64,000 nt of DNA, taken from the NCBI GenBank assembly GCA_947483555.1, contig CANKMW010000010.1:62001-126000 (forward strand). The letters run 5' to 3'. Of the stretch, positions 50,143-58,122 are shown one piece after another. The translations under genes were made by a program, and so were the position numbers. Below the pieces are notes generated by a model that was not told the origin of the DNA, ran no database searches, and was given only the letters and a program-made list of their open reading frames with translations. The DNA is from Myxococcales bacterium. GTDB lineage: Bacteria > Myxococcota_A > Polyangia > Haliangiales > Haliangiaceae. How positions within the stretch are numbered: the first letter of the stretch is position 1; each line of letters begins with the position of its first letter.

Positions 50143-50319
50143 TCAGATGTCGATCACGACCACCCCGCGCTCTTCGCGGTCCTTGGGGGGTGGGGTCGCC
50201 GCCGCCGGGTCACGGTCGCGGCGGGGGCTCTCGAGGGGCGCCTCGATCCGGCGATCTTCGCGCCGTCGCTGCTCCTCTTCGCGTCGCAAGATCTCTTCGA
50301 TGATCCAGGGATCCAGCAT
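50143..50319 (-). CDS. Conserved 58-residue protein (MLDPWIIEEI type)
   Basis: 58 residues starting MLDPWIIEEILRREEEQRRRED and ending DREERGVVVIDI, with a Pro-rich spacer between. An AAGGCGG-like ribosome-binding site lies about 6 nt before the ATG. Short proteins with an MLDP.II..I.R start, a Glu/Arg helix and a final (V/I)(I/V)ID(I/L) recur in many proteobacteria, as far as I recall; function unknown. A longer reading frame extends upstream to 50538 but its first 73 codons look non-coding. Confidence 0.7.
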   Translation of the reverse strand: MLDPWIIEEILRREEEQRRREDRRIEAPLESPRRDRDPAAATPPPKDREERGVVVIDI

Positions 50320-50691
50320 CGGGGACCGCCTTTCGGCCTTGGTTACTTCCTTGTAGACGTTCGTTGTCGAGATTCGTTTCGCGCAAGCGTCGAGCCCGCC
50401 AGTTCCGATCGTGGACTCATGAAGCATAACGTCAGGGAACCACTCGCGGTATAGCCAATCGGGCAGGAATATCGGGCAGGCTCGTGGAGCCGCATCGATG
50501 GCCCAGCTATGACTTCGACGGGGGTCGGTTGGCCCCACCGCGGGCTCCGCTCCCCCACTTTCCCAGCACGTCAGCCAACTTACCTCGCCTGATCAGGCCA
50601 CGACACTTTTTGCGTAGGCCGGGCGCAAATGCGCCACGCCGAGCGGAAACCGCGGCCGAGATCACTTCCTCCACTCCCGCCGCGGAGGCGC
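50320..50691. other. 372-nt gap without a convincing gene
   Basis: Less GC-rich than its surroundings. It contains the presumed promoter of the small protein gene, a perfect 12-nt palindrome GCCTGATCAGGC at 50587-50598, and a short hairpin GGCGCA-AA-TGCGCC at 50622-50635. Open frames here have no protein-like composition. No tRNA or known RNA recognised. Confidence 0.6.
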
Positions 50692-51360
50692 TCAATCAAG
50701 ATCGCGAAGTCGCCAGCGCCCTTCTTCGCGCACGAACTTCACCTCGAAGCCGGCGCCGTAGCGCATCCGAGCCTCGTTGCCTTGCTCGTCGATCGGCTCG
50801 TCGATGTTGGCCTCGAGCATGTTCATCAACTGCCCCATCTCCTGCTTCCGCTCGCCGGCAAACTGGGTCTTCATCTTGTCGACGCTCATCAGCGCCGCGT
50901 ACGACTTGGGCACGAAGCGCAGCATCACGTCCCAGCGCTCGAGTCGGAACGCGCGCAGAAAGGACCGCAGGGCGTCGCGCGGCGTCGCCTGATCGTAGAA
51001 GGCGAGCGGGTTCTCGGCGATCCGCCAGCCACCAGACTCGTGCACCAGGTGCAGGGTGTCACCCAGTCCATAGGTGAGCTCGGCGGTGACCTCGACCTTG
51101 CTCTTCCGGCCCGTGAGCCGCGACGCGGTGTCGGAGACCTCGCGTGGGTTGTCGCGCATCATGCGCACGAACTCGTCCTTGCCGACCTGGGCCCGAAATC
51201 CGGACGACATCAGGTCGTAGGCCGCGTCGTAGTTCTTGGCCTTGAGCGCCGACGCGTAGCGATCGAGGGTGCCGGTCGGCGCGGTCCGCGGCCCGCCACA
51301 GGCGGCGAGCACGACGAGACCCGAGAGCAGGAGGAGTCGCACGCGACGGTTATAGCTCAT
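50692..51360 (-). CDS. Lipoprotein with NTF2-like fold
   Basis: 222 residues. Lipobox VVLAAC (MSYNRRVRLLLLSGLVVLAAC), then two repeats of an NTF2-like cystatin-shaped pattern: TLDRYASALKAKNYDAAYDLMSSGFRAQVGKDEFVRMM with VEVTAELTYGLGDTLHLVHESGGWRIAENP, and a second DALRSFLRAFRLERWDVMLRFVPKSY ending VKFVREEGRWRLRDLD. Such domains form small pockets; no active-site residues are obvious. The first bases of the gene lie in the 62-bp direct repeat also found at 53081. Confidence 0.75.
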   Translation of the reverse strand: MSYNRRVRLLLLSGLVVLAACGGPRTAPTGTLDRYASALKAKNYDAAYDLMSSGFRAQVGKDEFVRMMRDNPREVSDTASRLTGRKSKVEVTAELTYGLGDTLHLVHESGGWRIAENPLAFYDQATPRDALRSFLRAFRLERWDVMLRFVPKSYAALMSVDKMKTQFAGERKQEMGQLMNMLEANIDEPIDEQGNEARMRYGAGFEVKFVREEGRWRLRDLD

Positions 51361-51415
51361 GGTACGGCGGCGAGCCGCCGGCCAGCGCTCAACGATTCCC
51401 CGCCGGGCCGTCCGA
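51354..51415. repeat. 62-bp direct repeat, left copy
   Basis: AGCTCATGGTACGGCGGCGA... to ...CCGTCCGA, two mismatches from 53081-53142. It spans the lipoprotein start codon and what looks like a worn copy of the last codons of the MFS gene. The 337-nt stretch to 51697 otherwise holds only the palindrome at 51526. Confidence 0.9.
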
Positions 51416-51525
51416 CGCGGGCGGCGATGCCGCTCATCGGGCGGCTGGGCGCGACCCGGCGTAGTGCTTCATCAGCGACTGCCGCGAGATCTCGCGATGC
51501 CCTCTCAAGGGGTTCCCCCGCGGCA

Positions 51526-51557
51526 TTACCCATATGACGCACGTGTCATATGGGTAA
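51526..51557. promoter_or_regulatory. Long perfect palindrome, candidate operator
   Basis: TTACCCATATGAC - GCACGT - GTCATATGGGTAA: two 13-bp arms with a 6-bp centre, AT-rich against a GC-rich background. It lies 141 nt before the hydrolase start, inside the repeat-bracketed segment. There is no T-run. It could bind a dimeric regulator or be an end of a mobile piece. Confidence 0.65.
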
Positions 51558-51697
51558 CGGCGGCGCGGGACCCTCACGTATGTTGCTGACGCTTCCGCGG
51601 ACATCGCGGCGAGTCGAGGCAGGTCCGCGCACCCGGCACGGGTCCCGGCAGTGGGGGCGCTTGTCACCGAACGCGGGATGGCGGTACCGTCGAAGGC

Positions 51698-52969
51698 GTG
51701 AGCCTGTTCGCGCGTCTCGCCGCCGGGACGATGGCACTTCTGGTCCTCGGCGCCTGTGCCAGCGCTCACCCATGCCTCCTGTCGGAGCGAAGGAATCATC
51801 GAACCCGCCTGTCCAAGCTGGGTTCGGCGCCGAAGCTCGACGCGACCGTGCTCACGGAGCCGCGGAGCGACGCGGAGCGCGTCGAGTTCACGTCGGACGG
51901 GTTGAGCTTGTTCGGTTACGTGATGAAACCGGCGGGCGATGGACCTTTCCCCGCGGTCCTCTACGGCCACTCGGCATTCAATCTGCGCGACTTCGACATG
52001 GACAACGCAAAGGAGCTGTCCCGCAACGGCTTCGTCGTGTTCATCCCGGCGTGGCGCGCGGAGAACGGCAACCCGGGGGTGTACGAGCTGTGGTACGGCG
52101 AGTTGGACGATGCGGTGGCCGCCTTGAGCTACCTCCGCAGCTTGCCGATCGTGGATCCCGAGCGCGTGTACGCCGCAGGGCACAGCGCCGGCGGAACGCT
52201 GGCGTTGCTCCTCGCCGAGATCGACTCGGGCCTGCGGGGGGTGGCCACCTCCGGGGCGCCATTGAGCGTCGTGGGCGCTTCATGGCCGGTCCCGTTCGAC
52301 GTCCACGATTCTCAGGAAGCGTGCTTGCGGTCTCCGAGCCAGCACGTCCAGGAGCTGACAGCTCCCGTGGCGCTCTTCTACGGCGACCACGGAGAGCAGG
52401 CCATGCTGCGCGTCGCCGCACGGATGGCCGCGAGCGCTCCGGGCAAGATCACGGTCACGGCGGTCGCCAACGCCGATCATGGGACGGCGATGGGCCTGGC
52501 GATCCCGCAGATCGTCGTGTTCTTCCAGCAGCAAGGCGCGGTCGAACGCGACCGGGCCTGTACCTCCGCGGCGGCCACGCTCGTCACGTGTGGATTGGGA
52601 CCGGAGTGGGTCGCGGCCTGTCGCTCCAATCCCGTGTACGAGCGCTGTCTCGCAGCGGCGGGCGACGATTGCACGGCGGTCGCGACGTGTGGCTGGGAGT
52701 CCTGGTCCGGCAGCGCCTGCGGCGGTGCCGAGGTCGAGACCGGGACCACCGGGTGCGTCGAGACGTCCAGCTGTTTTGGTACATGCGGCGCCGACGTGGC
52801 TTGCCAGTGCGGATGCGCGACAGAGATGGCGCCCGCGGCCGCGGTTGGCGTCACCATCATGGGCGAGTGCTGGGCGCAGCATTGCGCGTCTGCGGCGACC
52901 CAAGACGCTGCCGACTGCTTTCAGAAGAACTGCTCGACCAGCTACCAGCAGGTGTGTGTGGGACACTGA
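51698..52969 (+). CDS. Secreted alpha/beta hydrolase lipoprotein with Cys-rich C-terminal domain
   Basis: 423 residues from a GTG; lipobox LVLGAC with Cys at 20. Dienelactone-hydrolase/DAP-like fold: GYVMKPAGDGPFPAVLYGHSAFN, ERVYAAGHSAGGTLALLLAE (nucleophile Ser in GHSAGG), VALFYGDHGEQA (Asp) and AVANADHGTAMG (His). Residues about 285-423 form a separate domain with some 18 cysteines (CTSAAATLVTCGLG, CLAAAGDDCTAVATCGW, CFGTCGADVACQCGC) of unknown type, probably disulfide-bonded. Substrate unknown. The gene lies in a segment bracketed by direct repeats that interrupts a lipoprotein - MFS pair. Confidence 0.82.
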   Translation: MSLFARLAAGTMALLVLGACASAHPCLLSERRNHRTRLSKLGSAPKLDATVLTEPRSDAERVEFTSDGLSLFGYVMKPAGDGPFPAVLYGHSAFNLRDFDMDNAKELSRNGFVVFIPAWRAENGNPGVYELWYGELDDAVAALSYLRSLPIVDPERVYAAGHSAGGTLALLLAEIDSGLRGVATSGAPLSVVGASWPVPFDVHDSQEACLRSPSQHVQELTAPVALFYGDHGEQAMLRVAARMAASAPGKITVTAVANADHGTAMGLAIPQIVVFFQQQGAVERDRACTSAAATLVTCGLGPEWVAACRSNPVYERCLAAAGDDCTAVATCGWESWSGSACGGAEVETGTTGCVETSSCFGTCGADVACQCGCATEMAPAAAVGVTIMGECWAQHCASAATQDAADCFQKNCSTSYQQVCVGH

Positions 52970-53080
52970 GCCGCGTACGAGCCCAACGCGCAGCGGCTCG
53001 GACGGGTTCGCGCTCGGGCTCGGCCAGGGCCAGGGGCGTCTGCACGGCGTCGTCGGCCTGGGCGTGGGCGAGACGGCCAC

Positions 53081-53142
53081 AGCTCATGGTACGGCGGCGA
53101 GCCGCCGGCCAGCGCTCACCGATTCCCCGCCGTGCCGTCCGA
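53081..53142. repeat. 62-bp direct repeat, right copy
   Basis: Same direction as 51354-51415, with two mismatches. It encodes the last codons of the MFS gene (DGTAGNR and stop at 53116) and the short stretch beyond, including AGCTCAT, which in the left copy is the lipoprotein start. Confidence 0.9.
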
Positions 53143-54342
53143 GGCCTCCGCGGCCGCCGCGTCGCCGGGAAACGTCGCGAAGACGCGGGCGGTGAGCAGC
53201 GCCGCGACCGCGACCGCGCCGGTGGCGACCAGCATGGCCTCGCGCGGCCCCCACTGCTTGTAGAGCTCGCCGATCACCCGCGACGAGGGCGCGGTGCCGA
53301 GCAGATGCATGCAGGCGATCACCACCGCCTGCGCGCTCGCTGCCAGCGGACCGGGCGCCACGTCGTCGACGGTCGCGGCCATCGGACCGTGGTACCAGGA
53401 GATGAAGAACATGGTCGCCAGGCTGCCCAGCCACAGCAGCGGCCCCGCCGGCGCGAGCACGCACAGCGTCGCGCACGGCACCGTGGCGGCCATGCCGAGC
53501 GCGATCGCAGCCGGACGACCCCAGGCCCGGCCGCGCCGCAAGCGGTCGGCGACCCGGCCGCCGGCGACCACGCCGGCGAGCCCACCGACCATGCAGCCGG
53601 CGAGCAGCGTGGTCGCTGCGCCCTCGGACATGCCCTTGTCGTTCTGCAAGAAGTCGAGCAGCCACGCCTGGTAGCCACCGGCGGCGAACGACATCACCGT
53701 GGTCGCCACCATCAGGCGGCGGATGGTCGGGATGCGCACCACCATGGCCGCATCGTGACGGAGCTGCGGCCACGACCGGGTCACCGATTCGCCCTGCGGC
53801 AGGTCGATCATGAGCAGCGCGACCGCGACCAGCACGCCGGGCGCGGCGACGACGATCCACGACAGCGGGAAGCCGAGCAGGCTGCCGAGGCCGAACCCGA
53901 CCACGCCGCCGACGAACAGCCCGAGGTTGAAGATGGCGAGCGCGAACGCCTTGCGTGGGCCACCGTACAGCTGGCCCAGCACCGCGTTGGCGACCGGCAC
54001 CACCGCGGCGGTGCCGAGCCCGACCAGGAATCGCGACGCGATCACCAGCTCGAACGTGGGCGCCACGGCGCCCAGGATGCTGCCGACGCTCCACGCCATG
54101 ATCCCGAACCCGACCAGGCGGCGGCGATCGACGCGATCGCCGAGCCAGCCAACCGGCAGCGTGGCCAGCGCGTGCGGCAGCATGAACGCCGTCCCCAGCC
54201 ATCCGAGCTGCCCGTGGTCGACCGCGTAGCGGGCGCGCAGATCGTCGTAGACCGCGAACGGCACGTTGCGGCTGGCGTAGGACAGCACGTTGGCCAGCGC
54301 GAACAGCGCCAGCACGTGGCCACTGCGCGTGGGCTTCGACAT
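53116..54342 (-). CDS. Major facilitator superfamily transporter
   Basis: 408 residues from the ATG overlapping the upstream stop (TGATG). Twelve helices are apparent. The loop 2-3 MFS motif reads GWLGDRVDRRRLVGFG, with the pseudo-repeat GGRVADRLRRGRAWGRP after helix 8. N-terminal ALANVLSYASRNVPFAVYDDL recalls the spinster-like/organic anion group (NY.DR replaced by SYASRN). Substrate unknown. It is the last gene of the amine oxidase - fabZ - PPC lipoprotein - MFS operon. Confidence 0.88.
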   Translation of the reverse strand: MSKPTRSGHVLALFALANVLSYASRNVPFAVYDDLRARYAVDHGQLGWLGTAFMLPHALATLPVGWLGDRVDRRRLVGFGIMAWSVGSILGAVAPTFELVIASRFLVGLGTAAVVPVANAVLGQLYGGPRKAFALAIFNLGLFVGGVVGFGLGSLLGFPLSWIVVAAPGVLVAVALLMIDLPQGESVTRSWPQLRHDAAMVVRIPTIRRLMVATTVMSFAAGGYQAWLLDFLQNDKGMSEGAATTLLAGCMVGGLAGVVAGGRVADRLRRGRAWGRPAAIALGMAATVPCATLCVLAPAGPLLWLGSLATMFFISWYHGPMAATVDDVAPGPLAASAQAVVIACMHLLGTAPSSRVIGELYKQWGPREAMLVATGAVAVAALLTARVFATFPGDAAAAEASDGTAGNR

Positions 54343-55706
54343 CACTCTTCCGGCGGCAGCGGGTCGTCGTCGGACGGTGGCACCGGCGGCGCCGCCGCGC
54401 CGGTGAGCGACCAGCGCAGCTGGTACGCCGCCGCTGGACGCGGCTGCTTGTCGGCCTTGGTGGTCAGCTCGAGGTAGACCAGGGTGCCGGCGGGGACGTT
54501 GACGGCGAGGGTCTCGGCCAGGCCAGCGCCGCGTCGATCGGCCTTGCCCAGCGCCGCACCACTGTCGGCGATGACCGCGATCGCGACGTCGACCCCCGGC
54601 GGCGCGTCGACCGCGACGTCGAGCACCATCGCGGTCAGCGAGACCGAGAGCGAGAACACGTCCTGCTCCCCGGGGGCGGCCTGGCCGCGCATCGCGCCCT
54701 GATCCTCGGTCCCGAAGCGCAACGAGTTGGACGACGACGTGCGATCGTTGGGTTCGGCTTCCTCGTCGAGCTCGAGCAGTCGCGGGCTCACGGTCAGCGT
54801 GTAGGGGTCGTCGGGGTTGGCGGGCTTGCCGGCGATCCTGACGTGATGGACCGCGGCCTCGCCCGCGGTGAGGCGCGGCGCCAGGCTGGCCAGCGTCAGC
54901 GCCTGACCTGGCCCGCCGCCGGTCTTCATCAGCGTCCGGCCGGCGGCATCGGTGACCTCCAGCGTCAGCGCCGTGCCCTCGACCGCGGTCAGCGCCAGGT
55001 CGAGGCCGTTGCCCTCGGCCAGCGCCTCGATCGCCAGCTTCCAGGTGTCGACGTCGCCGCCCCAGCCGATCCAGCCGGTGGCCGGCTCGCCGATCGCCAG
55101 CTCGGTGGCGGTGCCATCGTCGTCGTTGGGCTCACGCTCGGCACCCGCAGCCGGCGGGCCGAGCAGCGACGCCGTGAGCTCGTACCCCGGCGACGGCCCG
55201 ATCCGCCCGACCGCGGCGTCGTTGCCGCGCTTCGGCTTCTTGCGTTGCTTCGCCACCTCGCGCACCACGACGTGATAGCTGCCCGGCTCGACCGGTGCGT
55301 CGGGCAGCACCTCGGCCGCGCCAGCGCCGCCCCGATCCGCGGCGACCACGAGCGCGAAGCGGGCGTCGCGGAGCTCGAGCCTGAGGTCGACCCCGGCGAC
55401 GCCGGTGACCCGGGCCGCGAGCATCCCGGCCGCCGGTACGGTCAGCACGAAGGCGTCGACGTCGAGCTCACCGTCGAGGACACCGCGCACGCCACCGCCG
55501 AGCGGCGAGGCGGTCGCCGGATCATCGTTGGGCTCGCGCTCGGCCGGGCGATCGATGGCGGCGTTGCTGCCCGGGCGATCGACGATCGCGACCGCCGCGC
55601 CGGCGTCGCGGTCGCGACGGATGCGCTCACCACCGCCACCACCGCCACCACCGCCACACGCGGTGGCCAGCACGCCGCCCAGGCCGATGATCGCGACGAG
55701 CCTCAT
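54342..55706 (-). CDS. Lipoprotein with three PPC-type repeats
   Basis: 454 residues from [21 protein letters not shown] (lipobox ATAC). Three [15 protein letters not shown] segments (near 52, 190 and 315 of the mature numbering) each open a beta-sandwich of about 110-130 residues ([91 protein letters not shown]), the layout of bacterial pre-peptidase C-terminal domains. No peptidase domain accompanies them. Start overlaps the fabZ stop (ATGA). Confidence 0.82.
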   Translation of the reverse strand: MRLVAIIGLGGVLATACGGGGGGGGGERIRRDRDAGAAVAIVDRPGSNAAIDRPAEREPNDDPATASPLGGGVRGVLDGELDVDAFVLTVPAAGMLAARVTGVAGVDLRLELRDARFALVVAADRGGAGAAEVLPDAPVEPGSYHVVVREVAKQRKKPKRGNDAAVGRIGPSPGYELTASLLGPPAAGAEREPNDDDGTATELAIGEPATGWIGWGGDVDTWKLAIEALAEGNGLDLALTAVEGTALTLEVTDAAGRTLMKTGGGPGQALTLASLAPRLTAGEAAVHHVRIAGKPANPDDPYTLTVSPRLLELDEEAEPNDRTSSSNSLRFGTEDQGAMRGQAAPGEQDVFSLSVSLTAMVLDVAVDAPPGVDVAIAVIADSGAALGKADRRGAGLAETLAVNVPAGTLVYLELTTKADKQPRPAAAYQLRWSLTGAAAPPVPPSDDDPLPPEE

Positions 55707-56173
55707 GCCCCCAGCTTCGAGCGGTCGGCGATGGTCGCCAGCAGCTCCGCCGACGACACCACCTTGCCGTCGACCGTACACTCACCCTTCATCTTGAAGA
55801 TCTTGCCCTTGCGCAGCGGCACGACCTCGATGCGGAGCTGATCACCGGGCACCACGGCGCGGCGGAACTTGGCGGCGTCGATCGACAGGAACAACATCAC
55901 CTGGGTGCGGGCGTCGAAGTCGATCACGCGCTGGGCCAGGATCCCCCCGGCCTGGGCCATGGCCTCGAGCTGCAGCACGCCCGGCATCACCGGCATGCCC
56001 GGGAAGTGTCCGGCGAAGTACGGCTCGTTGACCGAGACGTTCTTGAGCGCCACGATCTTGTCCTCGGTCAGCTCGATGACGCGATCGACGAGCAGGAACG
56101 GATAGCGGTGCGGCAACAGCTCCTGGATCCGCTCGATGGACAGGGGTGCCGTCAGGACAGGGCGCTCGACCAT
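55703..56173 (-). CDS. fabZ: (3R)-hydroxyacyl-ACP dehydratase FabZ
   Basis: 156 residues from the ATG of [32 protein letters not shown]. Hot-dog fold with the active site [23 protein letters not shown] (His56, Glu70). It dehydrates 3-hydroxyacyl-ACP in type II fatty acid synthesis. Instead of the usual lpxD-fabZ-lpxA neighbourhood it lies 11 nt after a Tat-exported amine oxidase gene and overlaps a lipoprotein gene, so it may be an extra copy. Confidence 0.94.
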   Translation of the reverse strand: MVERPVLTAPLSIERIQELLPHRYPFLLVDRVIELTEDKIVALKNVSVNEPYFAGHFPGMPVMPGVLQLEAMAQAGGILAQRVIDFDARTQVMLFLSIDAAKFRRAVVPGDQLRIEVVPLRKGKIFKMKGECTVDGKVVSSAELLATIADRSKLGA

Positions 56174-56184
56174 GCCGCTTGGTA

Positions 56185-57861
56185 TCACGGGGTGAGGCGG
56201 GACGCCCGGCGCCGCATGCGGCGGCCGAAGCGTGACGGACGCCGGGCCTCGACCAGCCGTTGCAGGAGCTGCGGCAACGGGCGCCCGAGCGCGGTCAGGA
56301 CCTCGTCGGCGGCCCGCACCCCGGTCTCGAGCGCGCCCTCCATGTAGCCCTGGAAATCGACCGAGGTGTGCTCGCCACAGAAGTGCAGCCGGCCCTCGGC
56401 CTCGCCTTCGAGACCCGAGAACGCCGCCTGGCCCGGGCGGTAGCACGCGTAGCTGCCGAGCATGAACGGCGCCGACGGCCAGTGCTGGCGGACCGCGCTG
56501 CCCGCCATGTACGCCGCCTGCGAGCCGGCGAAGACGCCGTTGAGCCACGGCAGCACCTCGGCGGCGCGCTCCTCGGCGGTGCCCTGGCCGATCGCCACCC
56601 CGCGATCACCACCGGTGAAGTTGGTCAGCACGCCGATCGTACCCGGGTAGCCGCGCGAGGTCTCCCACGTCGCCTGCAGGCCGCCGATATCGGACACCGA
56701 CGAGCCGGTGGTCATGCCCGGAGTCCGCCACGGCCGCGACGAGAACCCCATCATCAGCTTGGCGTTGGTGCCGTAGCCGAGCTGCAGGATCATCTGCAGC
56801 TTCTGGTCGGACAGGCTGGCAGCGGCGAGATCGACCCGGCGCAGGGTGGTGAACGGGATCGAGATGATCGCGCGGTCGACGCTGACCTCGACGGTGCCGG
56901 CGGCGGTATCGAACGTGAGCCGCGGCCGTCCCGACTCGTCGATGGCCAGCGCCACCAGCTCGTGCTCGAGCTCGATGCGGCCGGCCAGACCGTCGGTGAG
57001 GCCGTTGGTGATCGCCTGGCTGCCCTCGCGCAGGTGGTAGCGCTCGTCGGAGTCGCCGTAGATGCGGAACGGATCCGGCTCCTCGTGGTCGATCAGGTAC
57101 AGCAGATTGAAGATCGACTGCTCGTCGACCTCGAGGCCGTACTCGCCGGTGTAGGCCCGCTCGAGGAGGCGGCGGATGAGCGCGCTCGACGCCAGCATGC
57201 CCTCGCCGCCGAGCCAGTCCGGGATCGACATGGCGTCGAGGCGCGAGAACTCGGCCTCGTCGGCGTCGGAGGCCGTGACCGCGGCGGCCATGCGCGCGGC
57301 CAGCGGCATGAACGCCGCGACGATGGCGGCCTCGGGCACCACGCCGCCATCGAAGTGGTAGGTCTCGGAGCGCAGCCCGGCGCCGTCGGCGACCAGGTCG
57401 TCGAGCGTGAGTTCGAAGTCGTCGGCGAGCAGCTGGATCAGGGCGTGACCGCTGTCGATCAGCTCGCCGCCCAGCTCGACGACCTTGGTGTCGGGAAACA
57501 AGCCGCTGCGCGTGAACATGCGCCCGCCGGTGCGCGCCGAGGCCTCGTAGACCGTGACGTCGATGCCACCGGCGGCCAGCACGCGCGCCGCCATCAGCCC
57601 GGCCGCACCCGCACCCACGACGGCGACCGACGCGTTGCCATCGACGTTGTCGCCACAGCCGGCGCCGAAGGCGGTGAACGGCACCACCGCCGCGGCACCG
57701 GCGCCGGCGCGCAGGACGTCGCGCCGCGACAGCCGCGGGGCGCGAGCGGTGCGCCGGGCCGCCAGCTCGGCGAGCTGGTCGGGGACCAGGCCACCGTGCT
57801 GGGCAGCGTGGGCGCGACGAAGTGCGCGACGTAGCGCGGCGAATAGCGGGGTACGGGCCAT
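56185..57861 (-). CDS. Tat-exported flavin monoamine oxidase-like protein
   Basis: 558 residues. A 44-residue leader ends in a twin-arginine signal ([26 protein letters not shown]), so the FAD protein is exported folded, perhaps as a lipoprotein. FAD Rossmann motif [29 protein letters not shown], then RTGGRM, and near the end [30 protein letters not shown], the substrate/FAD-binding end of amine oxidases. [10 protein letters not shown] and GGDRG lie between. The amine substrate is unknown. First gene of an operon with fabZ. Confidence 0.88.
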   Translation of the reverse strand: MARTPLFAALRRALRRAHAAQHGGLVPDQLAELAARRTARAPRLSRRDVLRAGAGAAAVVPFTAFGAGCGDNVDGNASVAVVGAGAAGLMAARVLAAGGIDVTVYEASARTGGRMFTRSGLFPDTKVVELGGELIDSGHALIQLLADDFELTLDDLVADGAGLRSETYHFDGGVVPEAAIVAAFMPLAARMAAAVTASDADEAEFSRLDAMSIPDWLGGEGMLASSALIRRLLERAYTGEYGLEVDEQSIFNLLYLIDHEEPDPFRIYGDSDERYHLREGSQAITNGLTDGLAGRIELEHELVALAIDESGRPRLTFDTAAGTVEVSVDRAIISIPFTTLRRVDLAAASLSDQKLQMILQLGYGTNAKLMMGFSSRPWRTPGMTTGSSVSDIGGLQATWETSRGYPGTIGVLTNFTGGDRGVAIGQGTAEERAAEVLPWLNGVFAGSQAAYMAGSAVRQHWPSAPFMLGSYACYRPGQAAFSGLEGEAEGRLHFCGEHTSVDFQGYMEGALETGVRAADEVLTALGRPLPQLLQRLVEARRPSRFGRRMRRRASRLTP

Positions 57862-57965
57862 GCGTGGCGATGATAGCGCGGCCGCCGGATCCGAAGCCGT
57901 GGCCGAAGCCGAATCCGTGCCCGCAGCCGTGGCGGTCGCCGTCGCCGTCGCCGTAGACCCCGGTC

Positions 57966-58062
57966 GTCCTGAGCGAGGCGCGAAGCGCCGAGTCGAAGGA
58001 CGGATGTGCGCCGACGGATGTGCGTCCTTCGACTCGGCCCCGAGGGGGGCCTCGCTCAGGAC
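57966..58062. repeat. Inverted pair of REP-like elements
   Basis: Forward copy GTCCTGAGCGAGGCGCG...GAGTCGAAGGAC (57966-58001) and reverse copy GTCCTTCGACTCGG...CTCGCTCAGGAC (58024-58062), separated by 22 nt. The 261-nt gap (57862-58122) between the amine oxidase start and the phosphatase stop also contains GCCGAA/GTCGCC simple repeats at 57888-57955 and the next entry. Confidence 0.85.
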
Positions 58063-58083
58063 GAGCGGGTCTGGATCGATCCC

Positions 58084-58115
58084 GGTTTCGGCGTCGGTTT
58101 CGGCGTCGGTTTCGG
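58084..58115. repeat. 12-nt repeat GGTTTCGGCGTC
   Basis: Nearly three copies of GGTTTCGGCGTC ending 7 nt before the phosphatase stop, another member of the (GGTTTC/GGTCTC/GGGCTC) hexamer class on this strand. Confidence 0.8.
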
Positions 58116-58122
58116 ATTGCTG

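Noticed and set aside
50320..50538. N-terminal extension of the 58-residue protein
   Set aside because: The 73 extra codons have no protein-like pattern and there is a good RBS at the inner ATG.
50622..50635. Hairpin GGCGCA-AA-TGCGCC as terminator of the NTF2-like lipoprotein gene
   Set aside because: In the direction of transcription it is followed by a run of A, not U.
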